From positions 1 through 47,072 of the forward strand of contig JAJDZU010000001.1 of NCBI GenBank assembly GCA_022824495.1: a DNA stretch of 47,072 nucleotides, read 5' to 3'. Origin of the DNA: Chloroflexota bacterium. GTDB taxonomy: Bacteria > Chloroflexota > UBA11872. Shown one piece after another: positions 35,567-44,172 of this stretch. The notes under the pieces are model-generated. The model was not told the origin of the DNA and searched no databases. It saw only the letters and a program-made list of their open reading frames with translations. Position 1 is the stretch's first letter; each line of letters starts with the position of its first letter. Made by a program: the position numbers and the translations under genes.

Positions 35567-36945
35567 TGGGAATCCTGGAGCTTCGTGAACGAGTCGACCG
35601 GCAGTTGCAGGAGCAGTTCAGACGCCGGCGACCGGACGATCCTGCCGTCAACCTGCGTAAGACGTTGGTGGACGAGCTGGTTCAACTCGATGAGGAAGGC
35701 TGCGAGGTCGAGGACATTACGGCCGAAGTTCTTGCGTCGGACGTGCTGTCGATGGATGTGGCCACCGTGGAATCCTTGTTGACTCGACTTGCAGGGCTTC
35801 CCATGCGGGAGGACTTTCAGTACGACGAACCAAGTGACCTGGCCGGGATTCAAGCCGCGCGGGCCGATGGCCGAGCCGTTCCCGAAGCTGACGACCGCGA
35901 CTACGAACGGCGCTTGCACGGCGCTTGGATTGGGCGCTGTGCCGGCTGCACGCTGGGCAAGCCTGTCGAGGGGTGGTCGCGGGCTGAGATTCGCGAGCTG
36001 TTGGACGCGGCGGACATTGGCGACCTGCGGTTTTACGTGCCGTTCCTGGAGCCGAACCCGACCGGCCGAGCCTGGCATCCGTCGGCGGTGTACTCGGCGC
36101 AGGGGCGGATCGATGGAGTGCCACGCGACGACGACATTGACTACTGCATCCTGGCGCTGGAGATCCTGGAGACCTATGGCTCCGGCGTGACCACGGCCGA
36201 CTTCGGTCAGTCGTGGCTGGAGATGCTGCCGTACTGGCGCGTCTATACGGCTGAGCGGGCTGCTTACCGAAACCTCGTTCTGGGACTGCCAACCAACGAG
36301 GCAGCGACGACTCGGAATCCGTATCGCGAATGGATTGGCGCGCAGATTCGGGCCGATGTGCTGGGCTGGGTGCATCCGGGCCGGCCGGAGGCCGCGGCGG
36401 CGCTGGCGCATCGGGATGCGGCGCTGTCGCACGTGAAGAACGGAATTTACGGCGAGATGTGGGCGGCGGCCACGATTGCCGCGGCATTCAGCACGGACGA
36501 TCCGCTGGAGGCGGTGCGGGCGGGGATGGATCAGATTCCGGCCAACAGCCGGCTGCACGCGGCGCTGACGAACACCCTGGCCTGGAGCGAGAAGTACGCG
36601 GACTGGCAGGACGCCTGGGAGCGGGTGGACGAGGCGTATGGGCACTACAACTTCGTGCATACGATCAACAACGCGTGCTTCGTGGTGCTGGGGCTGGCGT
36701 ATGGGCGCGGCGACTTCGCGGCGACGGTTGGCATCGCGGTGGAATGCGGAGAGGACACCGATTGCAACGGCGCCACGGCCGGATCGATCCTTGGAGCGGC
36801 CAAGGGCGCGGAGGTGGTGCCGGCGGAGTGGACCGAGCACTTTCACGACCGGGTTGAAACGATTGTCAGCGGGATAGGAACGCTGAAGCTGAGCGACCTG
36901 ATCGCGCGGACGGCGGCGTTGGCGCGGGGGCCGTTCGCCGCCTAG
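35566..36945 (+). CDS. ADP-ribosylglycohydrolase family protein
   Basis: 459 residues. An N-terminal helical extension (about 1-110, charged, function unknown) precedes the ADP-ribosylglycohydrolase domain. Its start is RLHGAWIGRCAGCTLGKPVEG. Metal-binding acidic groups are in GVPRDDDIDYCILALE and CGEDTDCNGATAGSILGA, the latter corresponding to the usual GGDTDT. It should hydrolyse ADP-ribose bonds or a related N-glycosidic substrate using two Mg ions. It is coupled to the MFS gene. Its stop overlaps the convergent ligase stop in the palindrome CTAG (36942-36945). Confidence 0.85.
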   Translation: MGILELRERVDRQLQEQFRRRRPDDPAVNLRKTLVDELVQLDEEGCEVEDITAEVLASDVLSMDVATVESLLTRLAGLPMREDFQYDEPSDLAGIQAARADGRAVPEADDRDYERRLHGAWIGRCAGCTLGKPVEGWSRAEIRELLDAADIGDLRFYVPFLEPNPTGRAWHPSAVYSAQGRIDGVPRDDDIDYCILALEILETYGSGVTTADFGQSWLEMLPYWRVYTAERAAYRNLVLGLPTNEAATTRNPYREWIGAQIRADVLGWVHPGRPEAAAALAHRDAALSHVKNGIYGEMWAAATIAAAFSTDDPLEAVRAGMDQIPANSRLHAALTNTLAWSEKYADWQDAWERVDEAYGHYNFVHTINNACFVVLGLAYGRGDFAATVGIAVECGEDTDCNGATAGSILGAAKGAEVVPAEWTEHFHDRVETIVSGIGTLKLSDLIARTAALARGPFAA

Positions 36946-38837
36946 CTCGATCCGCCCTGGCGGGCGAAGAGGTCGCGGACCTCGGCCACGGTCGTGGCGT
37001 CGCCGGGGGACTTGTCCTCGCGAACGAAGCCGATGACGCGGGGGAAGCGGAGGGCCAGCCCCAGTTCATCCTCGGTGCGGCCGGCGACGTGCATCGGGCT
37101 GCGGGTGAGTTCGTCGGCCAGGACTTCGACCACGATTTCCGGGCTGGCCCAGACGTCGGGGACGACGTCGGAGTCGACATTGGCGGGGCGATCGGCGACG
37201 GCGATTTCGTCCAGCTTCTCGCGGATGCGAACCCATTCTTCGTCGGAATAGCCGGTGCCGATGCGGGCGATGGACTTGAAGACCTGCTCGTCCGCGTCCC
37301 AGACGGCGCTGAGCAGGGCGCCGATACCCCAGGGGGTGCGCTTGCCCTGGCCGCGCCAGTAGCCGATCAGGACGCAATCCAGCGTGTCGGTAAGGGCAGA
37401 AGAGTAGCTGGCCTTGTATTTGATCCAATTGAAGTTCCGTTGGCCGGCCTGGTAAGCGGAGTCAAGGCGCTTGGCCATGACGCCTTCAAACCCAGCGTGG
37501 ACCTGCTCGTTGAAGAAGACGTCTATCGCTTCCGGATCGTCGGTGATGATGCACTCCGACACCTGAAGGTCCTCGCCCTCTTTCCCTACGATCGCTTCGA
37601 GCCGGCGGCGGCGCTCGGTGAAGGGGAGTTCAATCACGTTGTCGCCGTCGTAGAGCAGGTCGAAGGCGTGGACATGGAGCGGAATCTCTTTCGCCGCCGC
37701 CTCGATGCCGTGGCGGCGGCGGCGCGAGGTTGTGACCTGGAAGGGTAGAAACTCGCCGGTTTCCGGGTTCACCCCCATGGCCTCGCCCTCGATGATGACC
37801 TGGGGCTTCTTCAGGTGGACGCGGGCTGCCTGCGACACGTCAGGGAACATCCGCGACATGTCCTCGAGGTTGCGGCTGTATATGCGGACCTGGTCGCCGT
37901 CGCGATGGATCTGGACGCGGAAGCCGTCCAGCTTCGGCTCGACCGCGGCCGAGCCAATCTTGTCGACGATTTCCTGACCGCTGGACATCCGGGCGGCCTG
38001 GGCCATGCGGACGGGATTGCCGACGCGGACCCGGGCACGAGCCATGGCGTCGGCGCCGCCTCGCAGATAGTCGCGGGCGGTTTGACCGAGGTCACAGGTC
38101 AGGTTGTAGGCACGCTCGATGGCCTTGCGATCGGACTTATCGCCGACGCGGGCGAACGAGAGCGCGTCCATGAAGGTGGGGTCGCCGATGCCCAGGCGCA
38201 GGCGGCCGACGGGAATGCGTGGGAGGTAGCGGTTGGAACGCGGGTCCAGGTCGCGCAACAGGCTGGCGACGCCGGCGACCTTTCGTTCCTGTGATTCGGC
38301 GCCTTCGGCCTCGGCAACCTCCTGAAGACGCGCAAAGACGCCGCCGACCGAGACGTTTCTGGCCCAGTCCTGGGCCAGCTCCCGCTGGCGCAAAGTCCAC
38401 CAGGACGGATTGCCAACGGCGGTGTTCCAATAGATCCGGCCCTGGCCGAAGTGCGGTGGTCGAGCCGTCCGGCCGGGTCTACCGGCTGTCGCCAGTTCCC
38501 AACCACGGGGAGACGGCGGTGCGGCGGTTACTGACTCGGATGGCGTCAAGGCTTCAGCCGCAAGGCCCAAGTCGCCAGCCTCTCGGAACACGGCTTGAAC
38601 TTCGTCCGGCTCGGCCTCGAACGCCTGGGCGATTGAGCGCAGGAGCAGGCGGCTGGCCATGCCGAACTCGAGGTCGACGAATTTGGGGACCAAGCGGCCC
38701 TGCATCAGGTAGGTGACCTGAGCGGCTTCCTCGGGGGTTACGCGCTGGTACAGCTCGGCCAGGATCTCGATCATGGCGTTGCGGCCGGACACCGCATCGA
38801 TGCGTTCGAAGACTTCGGCCAGTTCGCGAAACGTCAT
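36942..38837 (-). CDS. ATP-dependent DNA ligase
   Basis: 631 residues. An N-terminal DNA-binding domain (about 1-280) is followed by the adenylation domain with nucleophile Lys302 in AVEPKLDGFRVQIHRDGD. Other nucleotidyltransferase motifs are VIIEGEAMGVN, GFEGVMAKRLDS and WIKYKASY. An OB-fold domain follows (about 510-631). This is the archaeal/eukaryal LigI-like type, found in some bacteria beside the NAD-dependent LigA. It seals nicks in DNA. It starts six bases after the HAD gene stop and is the last gene of a uvrD-HAD-ligase operon, which suggests a repair role. Confidence 0.9.
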   Translation of the reverse strand: MTFRELAEVFERIDAVSGRNAMIEILAELYQRVTPEEAAQVTYLMQGRLVPKFVDLEFGMASRLLLRSIAQAFEAEPDEVQAVFREAGDLGLAAEALTPSESVTAAPPSPRGWELATAGRPGRTARPPHFGQGRIYWNTAVGNPSWWTLRQRELAQDWARNVSVGGVFARLQEVAEAEGAESQERKVAGVASLLRDLDPRSNRYLPRIPVGRLRLGIGDPTFMDALSFARVGDKSDRKAIERAYNLTCDLGQTARDYLRGGADAMARARVRVGNPVRMAQAARMSSGQEIVDKIGSAAVEPKLDGFRVQIHRDGDQVRIYSRNLEDMSRMFPDVSQAARVHLKKPQVIIEGEAMGVNPETGEFLPFQVTTSRRRRHGIEAAAKEIPLHVHAFDLLYDGDNVIELPFTERRRRLEAIVGKEGEDLQVSECIITDDPEAIDVFFNEQVHAGFEGVMAKRLDSAYQAGQRNFNWIKYKASYSSALTDTLDCVLIGYWRGQGKRTPWGIGALLSAVWDADEQVFKSIARIGTGYSDEEWVRIREKLDEIAVADRPANVDSDVVPDVWASPEIVVEVLADELTRSPMHVAGRTEDELGLALRFPRVIGFVREDKSPGDATTVAEVRDLFARQGGSS

Positions 38838-38843
38838 TGGGGC

Positions 38844-39518
38844 CTACCCGAGAGCCGTGACGTGAAGTTGGTTGGCGCGCAGCCAGTCGTGGACGCCGCG
38901 CATGTCGTCGAAGGCATGGTAGGGAATGCGGTCGAGCTGGCAGCGCTCCGCCAGTTGCGAGCGGGCGAACAGGAGGTCGGCAGCCTGCGCAGCGGCCCAG
39001 TCGCTCATGCCGTCGCCGGCGTAGGCGACGCGCCAGCCCTGGGCTTGCAAGCTTCGGACCGGGCCGGCCTTCCAGCCGCCGCGGGGGTCGTGGCCGGGGC
39101 GTTCGTGGGGAAACTCGAGCGAGATCGAGCCATTCTGGAAGAAGAGCCGGTTGGACTGGAACGGCAGGTCGGACAGGCCGGCGCGGGCGAGCATGGGTTT
39201 GACGTAGGCGTCGAATCCGTCGCTGACGACCTGAACGGGTATGCCGCGCTCCGCCAGGTCGGCGACTAGCGGCGGGAAGGCCGGGTCGACGACGTACTGA
39301 TCGACGAGCTCACGGAACCGTTGCTCATCCGTGTGGACAAGCGCGAATTGGCGGCGGGCGCGTTCGCTGGTGGGGATGTCGCCGCGGATCCATTCGTTGT
39401 CGATGTCGCGCCAGGTGGAGTCGGCGAAGGCGTCGAAGATGACGTGGCCCATGTCGTGAGGTGAGATGGTGCCGTCGAAGTCGAAGACGAAGGCCCAGCG
39501 GGCGGCTGTGTCGGTCAG
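38844..39518 (-). CDS. HAD-superfamily phosphatase (SerB/MtnX-like), apparent CTG start
   Basis: 224 residues if started at CTG 39516-39518. The catalytic motif I is AFVFDFDGTIS (Asp13, Asp15). Motif II is VQVVSDGFDAY, and motif III/IV is VAYAGDGMSDWAAA. It should be a small-molecule phosphatase. The first ATG (39452, MGHVIFDAF) lies after motif I, so a protein from there would lack both catalytic Asp. No ATG, GTG or TTG occurs in frame through at least 130 bases upstream of that ATG. CTG at 39516-39518 overlaps the uvrD stop as CTGA, the usual form of a coupled junction, and gives a natural N-terminus MTDTAARWAF. The ligase start lies six bases downstream of its stop. Confidence 0.75.
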   Translation of the reverse strand: MTDTAARWAFVFDFDGTISPHDMGHVIFDAFADSTWRDIDNEWIRGDIPTSERARRQFALVHTDEQRFRELVDQYVVDPAFPPLVADLAERGIPVQVVSDGFDAYVKPMLARAGLSDLPFQSNRLFFQNGSISLEFPHERPGHDPRGGWKAGPVRSLQAQGWRVAYAGDGMSDWAAAQAADLLFARSQLAERCQLDRIPYHAFDDMRGVHDWLRANQLHVTALG

Positions 39519-41749
39519 GTCGCGGCCTCGAGCTTGGCGTAGCTGACGGCGAGCTTCTTGAGGCCGACGTCGCCCTCGAACATAACGGTGACTTCCTCGT
39601 CGAAGTTGGTGATCTGCCCGGCGACGATGAGGCCCTCGCCAAAGACCGGATGGCGGACGCGCTGGCCGTCCTGATAGGTGCGTTCAGTGGGCGGCTGGGG
39701 CTGATCGTCGTCATCCTCGACGCCGAAGCCGGACGCAACAACGGTCGGACGGGCGTCGAGGCGACGTCGGTACGTGAGCCGCTCGGATGGGATGTCCTGC
39801 AGGAAGCGGGACGGGAACCGCACGGGGGCGCCCCAGCCGGAGCGGTGGCGTGTGTAGGTGAGAAACAGGCGGTCCTTGGCGCGGGTGAGCGCCACATAGG
39901 CCAGGCGGCGTTCCTCGTCCATCTGGGCGGGTTCATCGTAGCTGCGAGCGTGGGGAAAGAGCTCCTCCTCAAGTCCGACCAGGATGACGACGCCGAATTC
40001 GAGCCCCTTGGCCGAGTGGGCCGTGAGTAGCGTGACCGCGTCGCCGCCGGTTGCCAAGTTGTCGACGTCGGCCACCAGCGCCGCTTCGCTGAGATAGCGG
40101 GACAGGCTTTCGCGTGGGCCGAGGCCGTCGTACTTGGTGGCGGCGGTCTGGAGCTCGACGACGTTTTCCCAACGCTCTTCGGGGCTGTCCGGATCGTTGT
40201 CCAGGACTTCGTCGTAGCCGGATTCGCGGACGACCGCGTTGACGAGGCCGCTGACGGGCACTTCGTCGGCCAAGGTGTCCAGGCGTCGAAGGAGCCGGCC
40301 GAGTTCAATCAAGGCACGCGTGGCGCGGGTTGGGAGCGGGTTGTCGAGGGTCGACTGGATGGCCTCGTCCGAGTCGGCGTCGGCGGCTAGAAGACGGGTC
40401 AGTTCGCCGGACGAGCGGCTGGTGCTTTCAGCCCATTCGCGCAGGACCTGCAGCGTCTTGGCGCCGATGCCGCGGCGCGGGGTGTTGGCGATGCGCTCGA
40501 AACTGACCAGGTCACGGGGATTGGCGATGGCCCGCAGGTAGGCCAGCACGTCGCGGACTTCGCGGCGTCCGTAGAACTCGGTGGCACCGACCAACTGGTA
40601 GGGCAGACCCTGACGGACGAACCATTCCTCGAGGGGCCGCGACTGGGCGTTGGTGCGGTAGATGATGGCGACTTCGTGGCTTGGGATGTCGTCGCCGCGC
40701 AGTTCGCGGATGAGGTTGCCGACCTGGCGGGCTTCGTCGTCTTCGTCGAAGGCCTCGATGATTTCGGGAGGCTGGCCGTCATCGCGCTCGGTCCAAAGGG
40801 TCTTCTCGGCGCGGTTGGCGACCTTCGAAATGATGGCGTTGGCTGACTCGAGGATGTGTCCGGTGGATCGGTAGTTGCGTTCCAGGCGGATGACGCGGGC
40901 GTCGGCGAACTGGGCTTCGAAGTCGAGGATGTTGCGGATGTCGGCGCCGCGCCAGGTGTAGATGCTCTGGTCGTCGTCGCCGACGACGCAGACGTTGCCG
41001 CGGCCCTCGGCGAGTTGCCTGACGAACTCGTACTGGGCGCGGTTGGTGTCCTGGTATTCGTCGACCAGGATGAAGCGGTAGCGGTCCTGGTAGAAGGCGC
41101 GGATCTCGGGAAACTCGCGGAAGATGCGGACGCAGAAGGCGATCATGTCGCCGAAGTCGACGCCGTTGGCGCTGTCGAGCAGGCGCTGGTAGCGGTGGAA
41201 GACCTGCGCGACGGCTTCCTCGAAATAGCCCTCGGAGCGTTCCGCGTAGACGAAGGGGTCGGCCAGTTCGTCCTTGGCGCGGGAGATGGCGTTGCGGATG
41301 GCGACGGGGCTGATGGTAGTGAGGCCGATGCCGACATCGCCCATGGCCTGCTTGACGAGGCGCAGCTGGTCGTCGGCGTCGTAGATGGTGAATTCGGGCT
41401 CGCGGCCCAGGTTGTGGATGTCGCGGCGGAGGATGCGGAGGGCCTGGCCGTGGAAGGTGCCGACATTGACGCCGCCCGCCACACGGCCGACCAGGTCGAC
41501 GATGCGTTCGCGCATCTCGTTGGCGGCCTTGTTGGTGAAGGTGACGGCGAGGATGTTCCAGGGGGCGACGCCCTGGGCGATGAGGTTGGCTACGCGGCTG
41601 GTGATGACGCGGGTCTTGCCGGAGCCGGCGCCGGCGAAGACGAGCAGCGGGCCGTGGACGTGGTCGATGGCGGCGCGCTGCTGGGGGTTCAGGCCGCTGA
41701 GATCGAGGGGCAGCAGGCCGGCGGCCTGGGGGTGGTGGGTGGCGCTCAC
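39515..41749 (-). CDS. pcrA: UvrD/PcrA-type DNA helicase
   Basis: 744 residues, superfamily 1A helicase. Walker A is FAGAGSGKTRV (Gly/Lys/Thr around residue 40-46), motif Ia is AVTFTNKAANEM, and motif II is ILVDEYQDTN. VVGDDDQSIYTWRGAD is motif III, and motif VI is VALTRAKDRL. The C-terminal Tudor-like RNA-polymerase-binding module is GQRVRHPVFGEG. It unwinds DNA in nucleotide-excision and mismatch repair. The start is GTG 41749, because the 110 residues read upstream of it are compositionally unlike a helicase. It is the first gene of the operon with the HAD phosphatase and ligase genes. Confidence 0.93.
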   Translation of the reverse strand: MSATHHPQAAGLLPLDLSGLNPQQRAAIDHVHGPLLVFAGAGSGKTRVITSRVANLIAQGVAPWNILAVTFTNKAANEMRERIVDLVGRVAGGVNVGTFHGQALRILRRDIHNLGREPEFTIYDADDQLRLVKQAMGDVGIGLTTISPVAIRNAISRAKDELADPFVYAERSEGYFEEAVAQVFHRYQRLLDSANGVDFGDMIAFCVRIFREFPEIRAFYQDRYRFILVDEYQDTNRAQYEFVRQLAEGRGNVCVVGDDDQSIYTWRGADIRNILDFEAQFADARVIRLERNYRSTGHILESANAIISKVANRAEKTLWTERDDGQPPEIIEAFDEDDEARQVGNLIRELRGDDIPSHEVAIIYRTNAQSRPLEEWFVRQGLPYQLVGATEFYGRREVRDVLAYLRAIANPRDLVSFERIANTPRRGIGAKTLQVLREWAESTSRSSGELTRLLAADADSDEAIQSTLDNPLPTRATRALIELGRLLRRLDTLADEVPVSGLVNAVVRESGYDEVLDNDPDSPEERWENVVELQTAATKYDGLGPRESLSRYLSEAALVADVDNLATGGDAVTLLTAHSAKGLEFGVVILVGLEEELFPHARSYDEPAQMDEERRLAYVALTRAKDRLFLTYTRHRSGWGAPVRFPSRFLQDIPSERLTYRRRLDARPTVVASGFGVEDDDDQPQPPTERTYQDGQRVRHPVFGEGLIVAGQITNFDEEVTVMFEGDVGLKKLAVSYAKLEAAT

Positions 41750-41815
41750 GGGCGATTCTAGGGCACCGGTGAAGAGCGGGGCGTGGGGCGGGAAATGGGG
41801 CGGGTTCGCGCACGT

Positions 41816-41839
41816 AAGAGTTTTTTCCAAAAAACTCTT
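41816..41839. promoter_or_regulatory. AT-rich perfect palindrome upstream of the helicase gene
   Basis: Two 11-bp arms AAGAGTTTTTT and AAAAAACTCTT around CC lie 67-90 bases before the helicase start, in an otherwise GC-rich stretch. It is a candidate repressor site (for example SOS control) or an RNA hairpin. Confidence 0.5.
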
Positions 41840-42315
41840 GAGGCGCCGGGGGCCGTCGTCCGGCGAGGGAATGAGGACGGAATGGGCCGAAGTGGCGAGT
41901 ACGGCTTGGCGCGCCAGAGCGCAGTGGCCGTGAAGGGCAACCGAGGGCGAGCACCGGCGCTGCCGGGTGACGCCGGGCGAGGGATCGGCGACAGCGAGCG
42001 GCGGGTGGCTGAGGGACATGCGCGGTAGGAGTTGCGGAGACATCGGAATGATTGTACACTTTTGGCATACAGACCGCAAGCACCGTGGCCTGGGACTGCC
42101 GGCGAGGGATGGCTACCAGGCCACGGTAGCCCGTGGCGTTGTGTGCGCCGGCGGGTGGGATGGGGGAACCAGGCCCGTCGGCTCGGGGCCCTATGCGCCG
42201 CGGCTTGCGGGGTCAGGCGATCTGCCCGTGGCGCTGGGGGCGGCAGAGCGCAGGGTCGAGCAATCAGGCTCGGGAGTCCGTGGCGTTGTGTGCTGTGGTA
42301 TGGGGCGTTGGGTGG
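41840..42315. other. intergenic between the helicase and transglutaminase genes
   Basis: No gene is seen. It contains a 12-bp inverted repeat ACCGTGGCCTGG (42082-42093 with 42116-42127, 22-nt loop), a plausible RNA hairpin, and two near copies of CCGTGGCGTTGTGTG (near 42131 and 42283). Confidence 0.45.
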
Positions 42316-43194
42316 TCAGGCGGGTGGGGGCAGGAGTGGGTGGATGCGGACGGTTACGTTGAGGTGGCTTTGGCCGGCGCCGCGGAGGACGCCGCGGGTG
42401 GGGGAGACGTCCTGGTAGTCGCGGCCGACGGCGACGCGGACGTGGCGCTGGTCGGCGAGGGTGCGGTTGGTGGGGTCGAAGCCGATCCAGCCGAGGCCGG
42501 GCAGGCGGCATTCGGCCCAGGCATGGGTGAAGGTTGACGGCGCCTGCTCGCCTTCGGCGCCGGTGACGTGCAGGTAGCCGGACACGTAGCGGGTCGGGAT
42601 TCCCCAGGAGCGGGCGATGGCGATCATGACGTGGGCGTAGTCCTGGCAGACGCCGCGGCCGGTTTCGAGGATGTGGTCGATGGGAGAGATGACCGAGGTG
42701 CTGCCGGGGCTGTAGGTGAAGTTGTCATGCAGCGCGTCGGACAGGCAACGCAGGCTCTCCAGCGGATCGTCTTGCACACGGATGCCGCAGCGGCGCATGA
42801 AGGCGGAGAGTGCGGCCGACGGCGTCGTGAGAGCGCTGGGGCGGGTGAAGTCCCAGTCGGCGAAGGCGTCACGCTCGGCGTGGATGGCCGTCCAGGCAGC
42901 GGGGCCCAGCGATTCGGGCAGGAGCGGCGACGGACGAATCTCGATAACGCACGAGGCCGAGATGGCAAGGGCGGCGTGCTCGCGATGGAGATTGAGCACG
43001 TGCCGGGTGTTGCCAAAGGCGTCGGTCTCAACGTTGAGGGTGGATGAGGGATCGGTGGAAACCGCGAACCGCACAAGCCGTTGACCGCCGTCGCCGCGCG
43101 GCTTGAGGCAGAGACGCATGACGCAGGAGCGAGCCGGTGCGGTGTAGGAATAGCGCGACTCGTGCTCGATCTCGTAGCGGACGGCAACCGCCAT
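42316..43194 (-). CDS. transglutaminase-like protein
   Basis: 292 residues. An N-terminal beta domain (about 1-90, starting VRYEIEHESRYSYTAPA) precedes a transglutaminase core with triad Cys183 (GRGVCQDYAHVM), His224 (FTHAWAE) and Asp240 (GFDPTNR). Members of this group act as thiol peptidases or crosslinkers. It starts four bases after the alpha-E gene stop and completes the conserved ATP-grasp/alpha-E/transglutaminase operon. The joint role of this trio, probably in peptide-bond formation and breakdown, is inferred from conserved gene context and is not proven. Confidence 0.9.
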   Translation of the reverse strand: MAVAVRYEIEHESRYSYTAPARSCVMRLCLKPRGDGGQRLVRFAVSTDPSSTLNVETDAFGNTRHVLNLHREHAALAISASCVIEIRPSPLLPESLGPAAWTAIHAERDAFADWDFTRPSALTTPSAALSAFMRRCGIRVQDDPLESLRCLSDALHDNFTYSPGSTSVISPIDHILETGRGVCQDYAHVMIAIARSWGIPTRYVSGYLHVTGAEGEQAPSTFTHAWAECRLPGLGWIGFDPTNRTLADQRHVRVAVGRDYQDVSPTRGVLRGAGQSHLNVTVRIHPLLPPPA

Positions 43195-43198
43195 AGCG

Positions 43199-44167
43199 TC
43201 AGCGAGCGGGAACGTCGTGAAGCGGATAGTTGAAGAAGGAAGCCGTCACCAGGTCGTGGAGGTCTCTTCCGTGCGCCGTGAGCTGTTGGAGCAGGGCTTT
43301 CAGGTCGTCCTGATCCAGCCACGCGTAGTTGACCAGGGCACTCATGCGGCCGACGAGTCGGTGGGCGGCGCCGGCGGCCTGTGTATCGGGACTGGCGGCG
43401 GTGTCGGTGAGTTCGGCGGACAGCCTGTGCAGCGTCCGGGCGAGTGAGTCGGGCAGCCGCGCATCGGTGGCGAGCAGGTCAAGGGCCTGCCGCGGCTCGA
43501 CCGTGAGACCATAGGTCCGGTCGTAGACCTCCAGCGCGTGATACAGGCGCAGGAGGCCAGTCCAGGCAACTTCGGACACATCGTGGGTGAGTTCGGCAGC
43601 CACGATCTGGGCATGCAGCAGCGCGGATGAGAGTTGCACCCGCTCGATCGCGCGACCGAGGTTGAGAAACCTCCAGCCTTCGTCGCGGTACATCGTGGCC
43701 GCGGCCACGCCGGCGAAGGTGTCGATGTCAGCCACCGTCTCCGCATAGAAGCGTTCGGGCGACGCCGCCCAGATGTCCTGGATCGTCATGCCCTGAATGC
43801 GCAGATAGGTTCGATTCAGGCAGGTCCACATCTCGGCGCTGAGACAGTGGCGTACGTGCCGTGCGTTTTCTCGTCCATTCGAGATTCCGCTCCACACCGA
43901 GTCCGAGTTGGTGGGTTCGAACGTGAGGTCGTCGGCGAGCGTGTATGAGTCCGCCAAGGTGTAGTCGTCCTGGGCGAGGAGTTCGAGGCTGCCGACCGGC
44001 GGTTGGCGGTGCAGGGTTCCGTAGACGCGCAGCCAGCCGAAGTGAATCTCGCCGACCGGCCGATCAACCAAGGCCTCCGTCTGCAGGCGCAGCAGGCGGC
44101 TGAGGTGCTGGGCGCGCTCCAGGTAGCGGCCCATCCAGTAGAGACCCTCGGCGCTGCGCGACAGCAT
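43199..44167 (-). CDS. alpha-E domain protein
   Basis: 322 residues, all-alpha. The signature start is MLSRSAEGLYWMGRYLERAQH, followed by helices with WRFLNLGRAIERVQ. No catalytic function is established for this family; it always accompanies the ATP-grasp and transglutaminase partners. It begins five bases after the ATP-grasp stop. Confidence 0.9.
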   Translation of the reverse strand: MLSRSAEGLYWMGRYLERAQHLSRLLRLQTEALVDRPVGEIHFGWLRVYGTLHRQPPVGSLELLAQDDYTLADSYTLADDLTFEPTNSDSVWSGISNGRENARHVRHCLSAEMWTCLNRTYLRIQGMTIQDIWAASPERFYAETVADIDTFAGVAAATMYRDEGWRFLNLGRAIERVQLSSALLHAQIVAAELTHDVSEVAWTGLLRLYHALEVYDRTYGLTVEPRQALDLLATDARLPDSLARTLHRLSAELTDTAASPDTQAAGAAHRLVGRMSALVNYAWLDQDDLKALLQQLTAHGRDLHDLVTASFFNYPLHDVPAR

Positions 44168-44172
44168 GCGGC

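Noticed and set aside
41750..42079. 110-residue N-terminal extension of the helicase
   Set aside because: It is Pro/Arg/Ser-rich, unlike helicases, and includes the palindrome; GTG 41749 gives the expected N-terminus.
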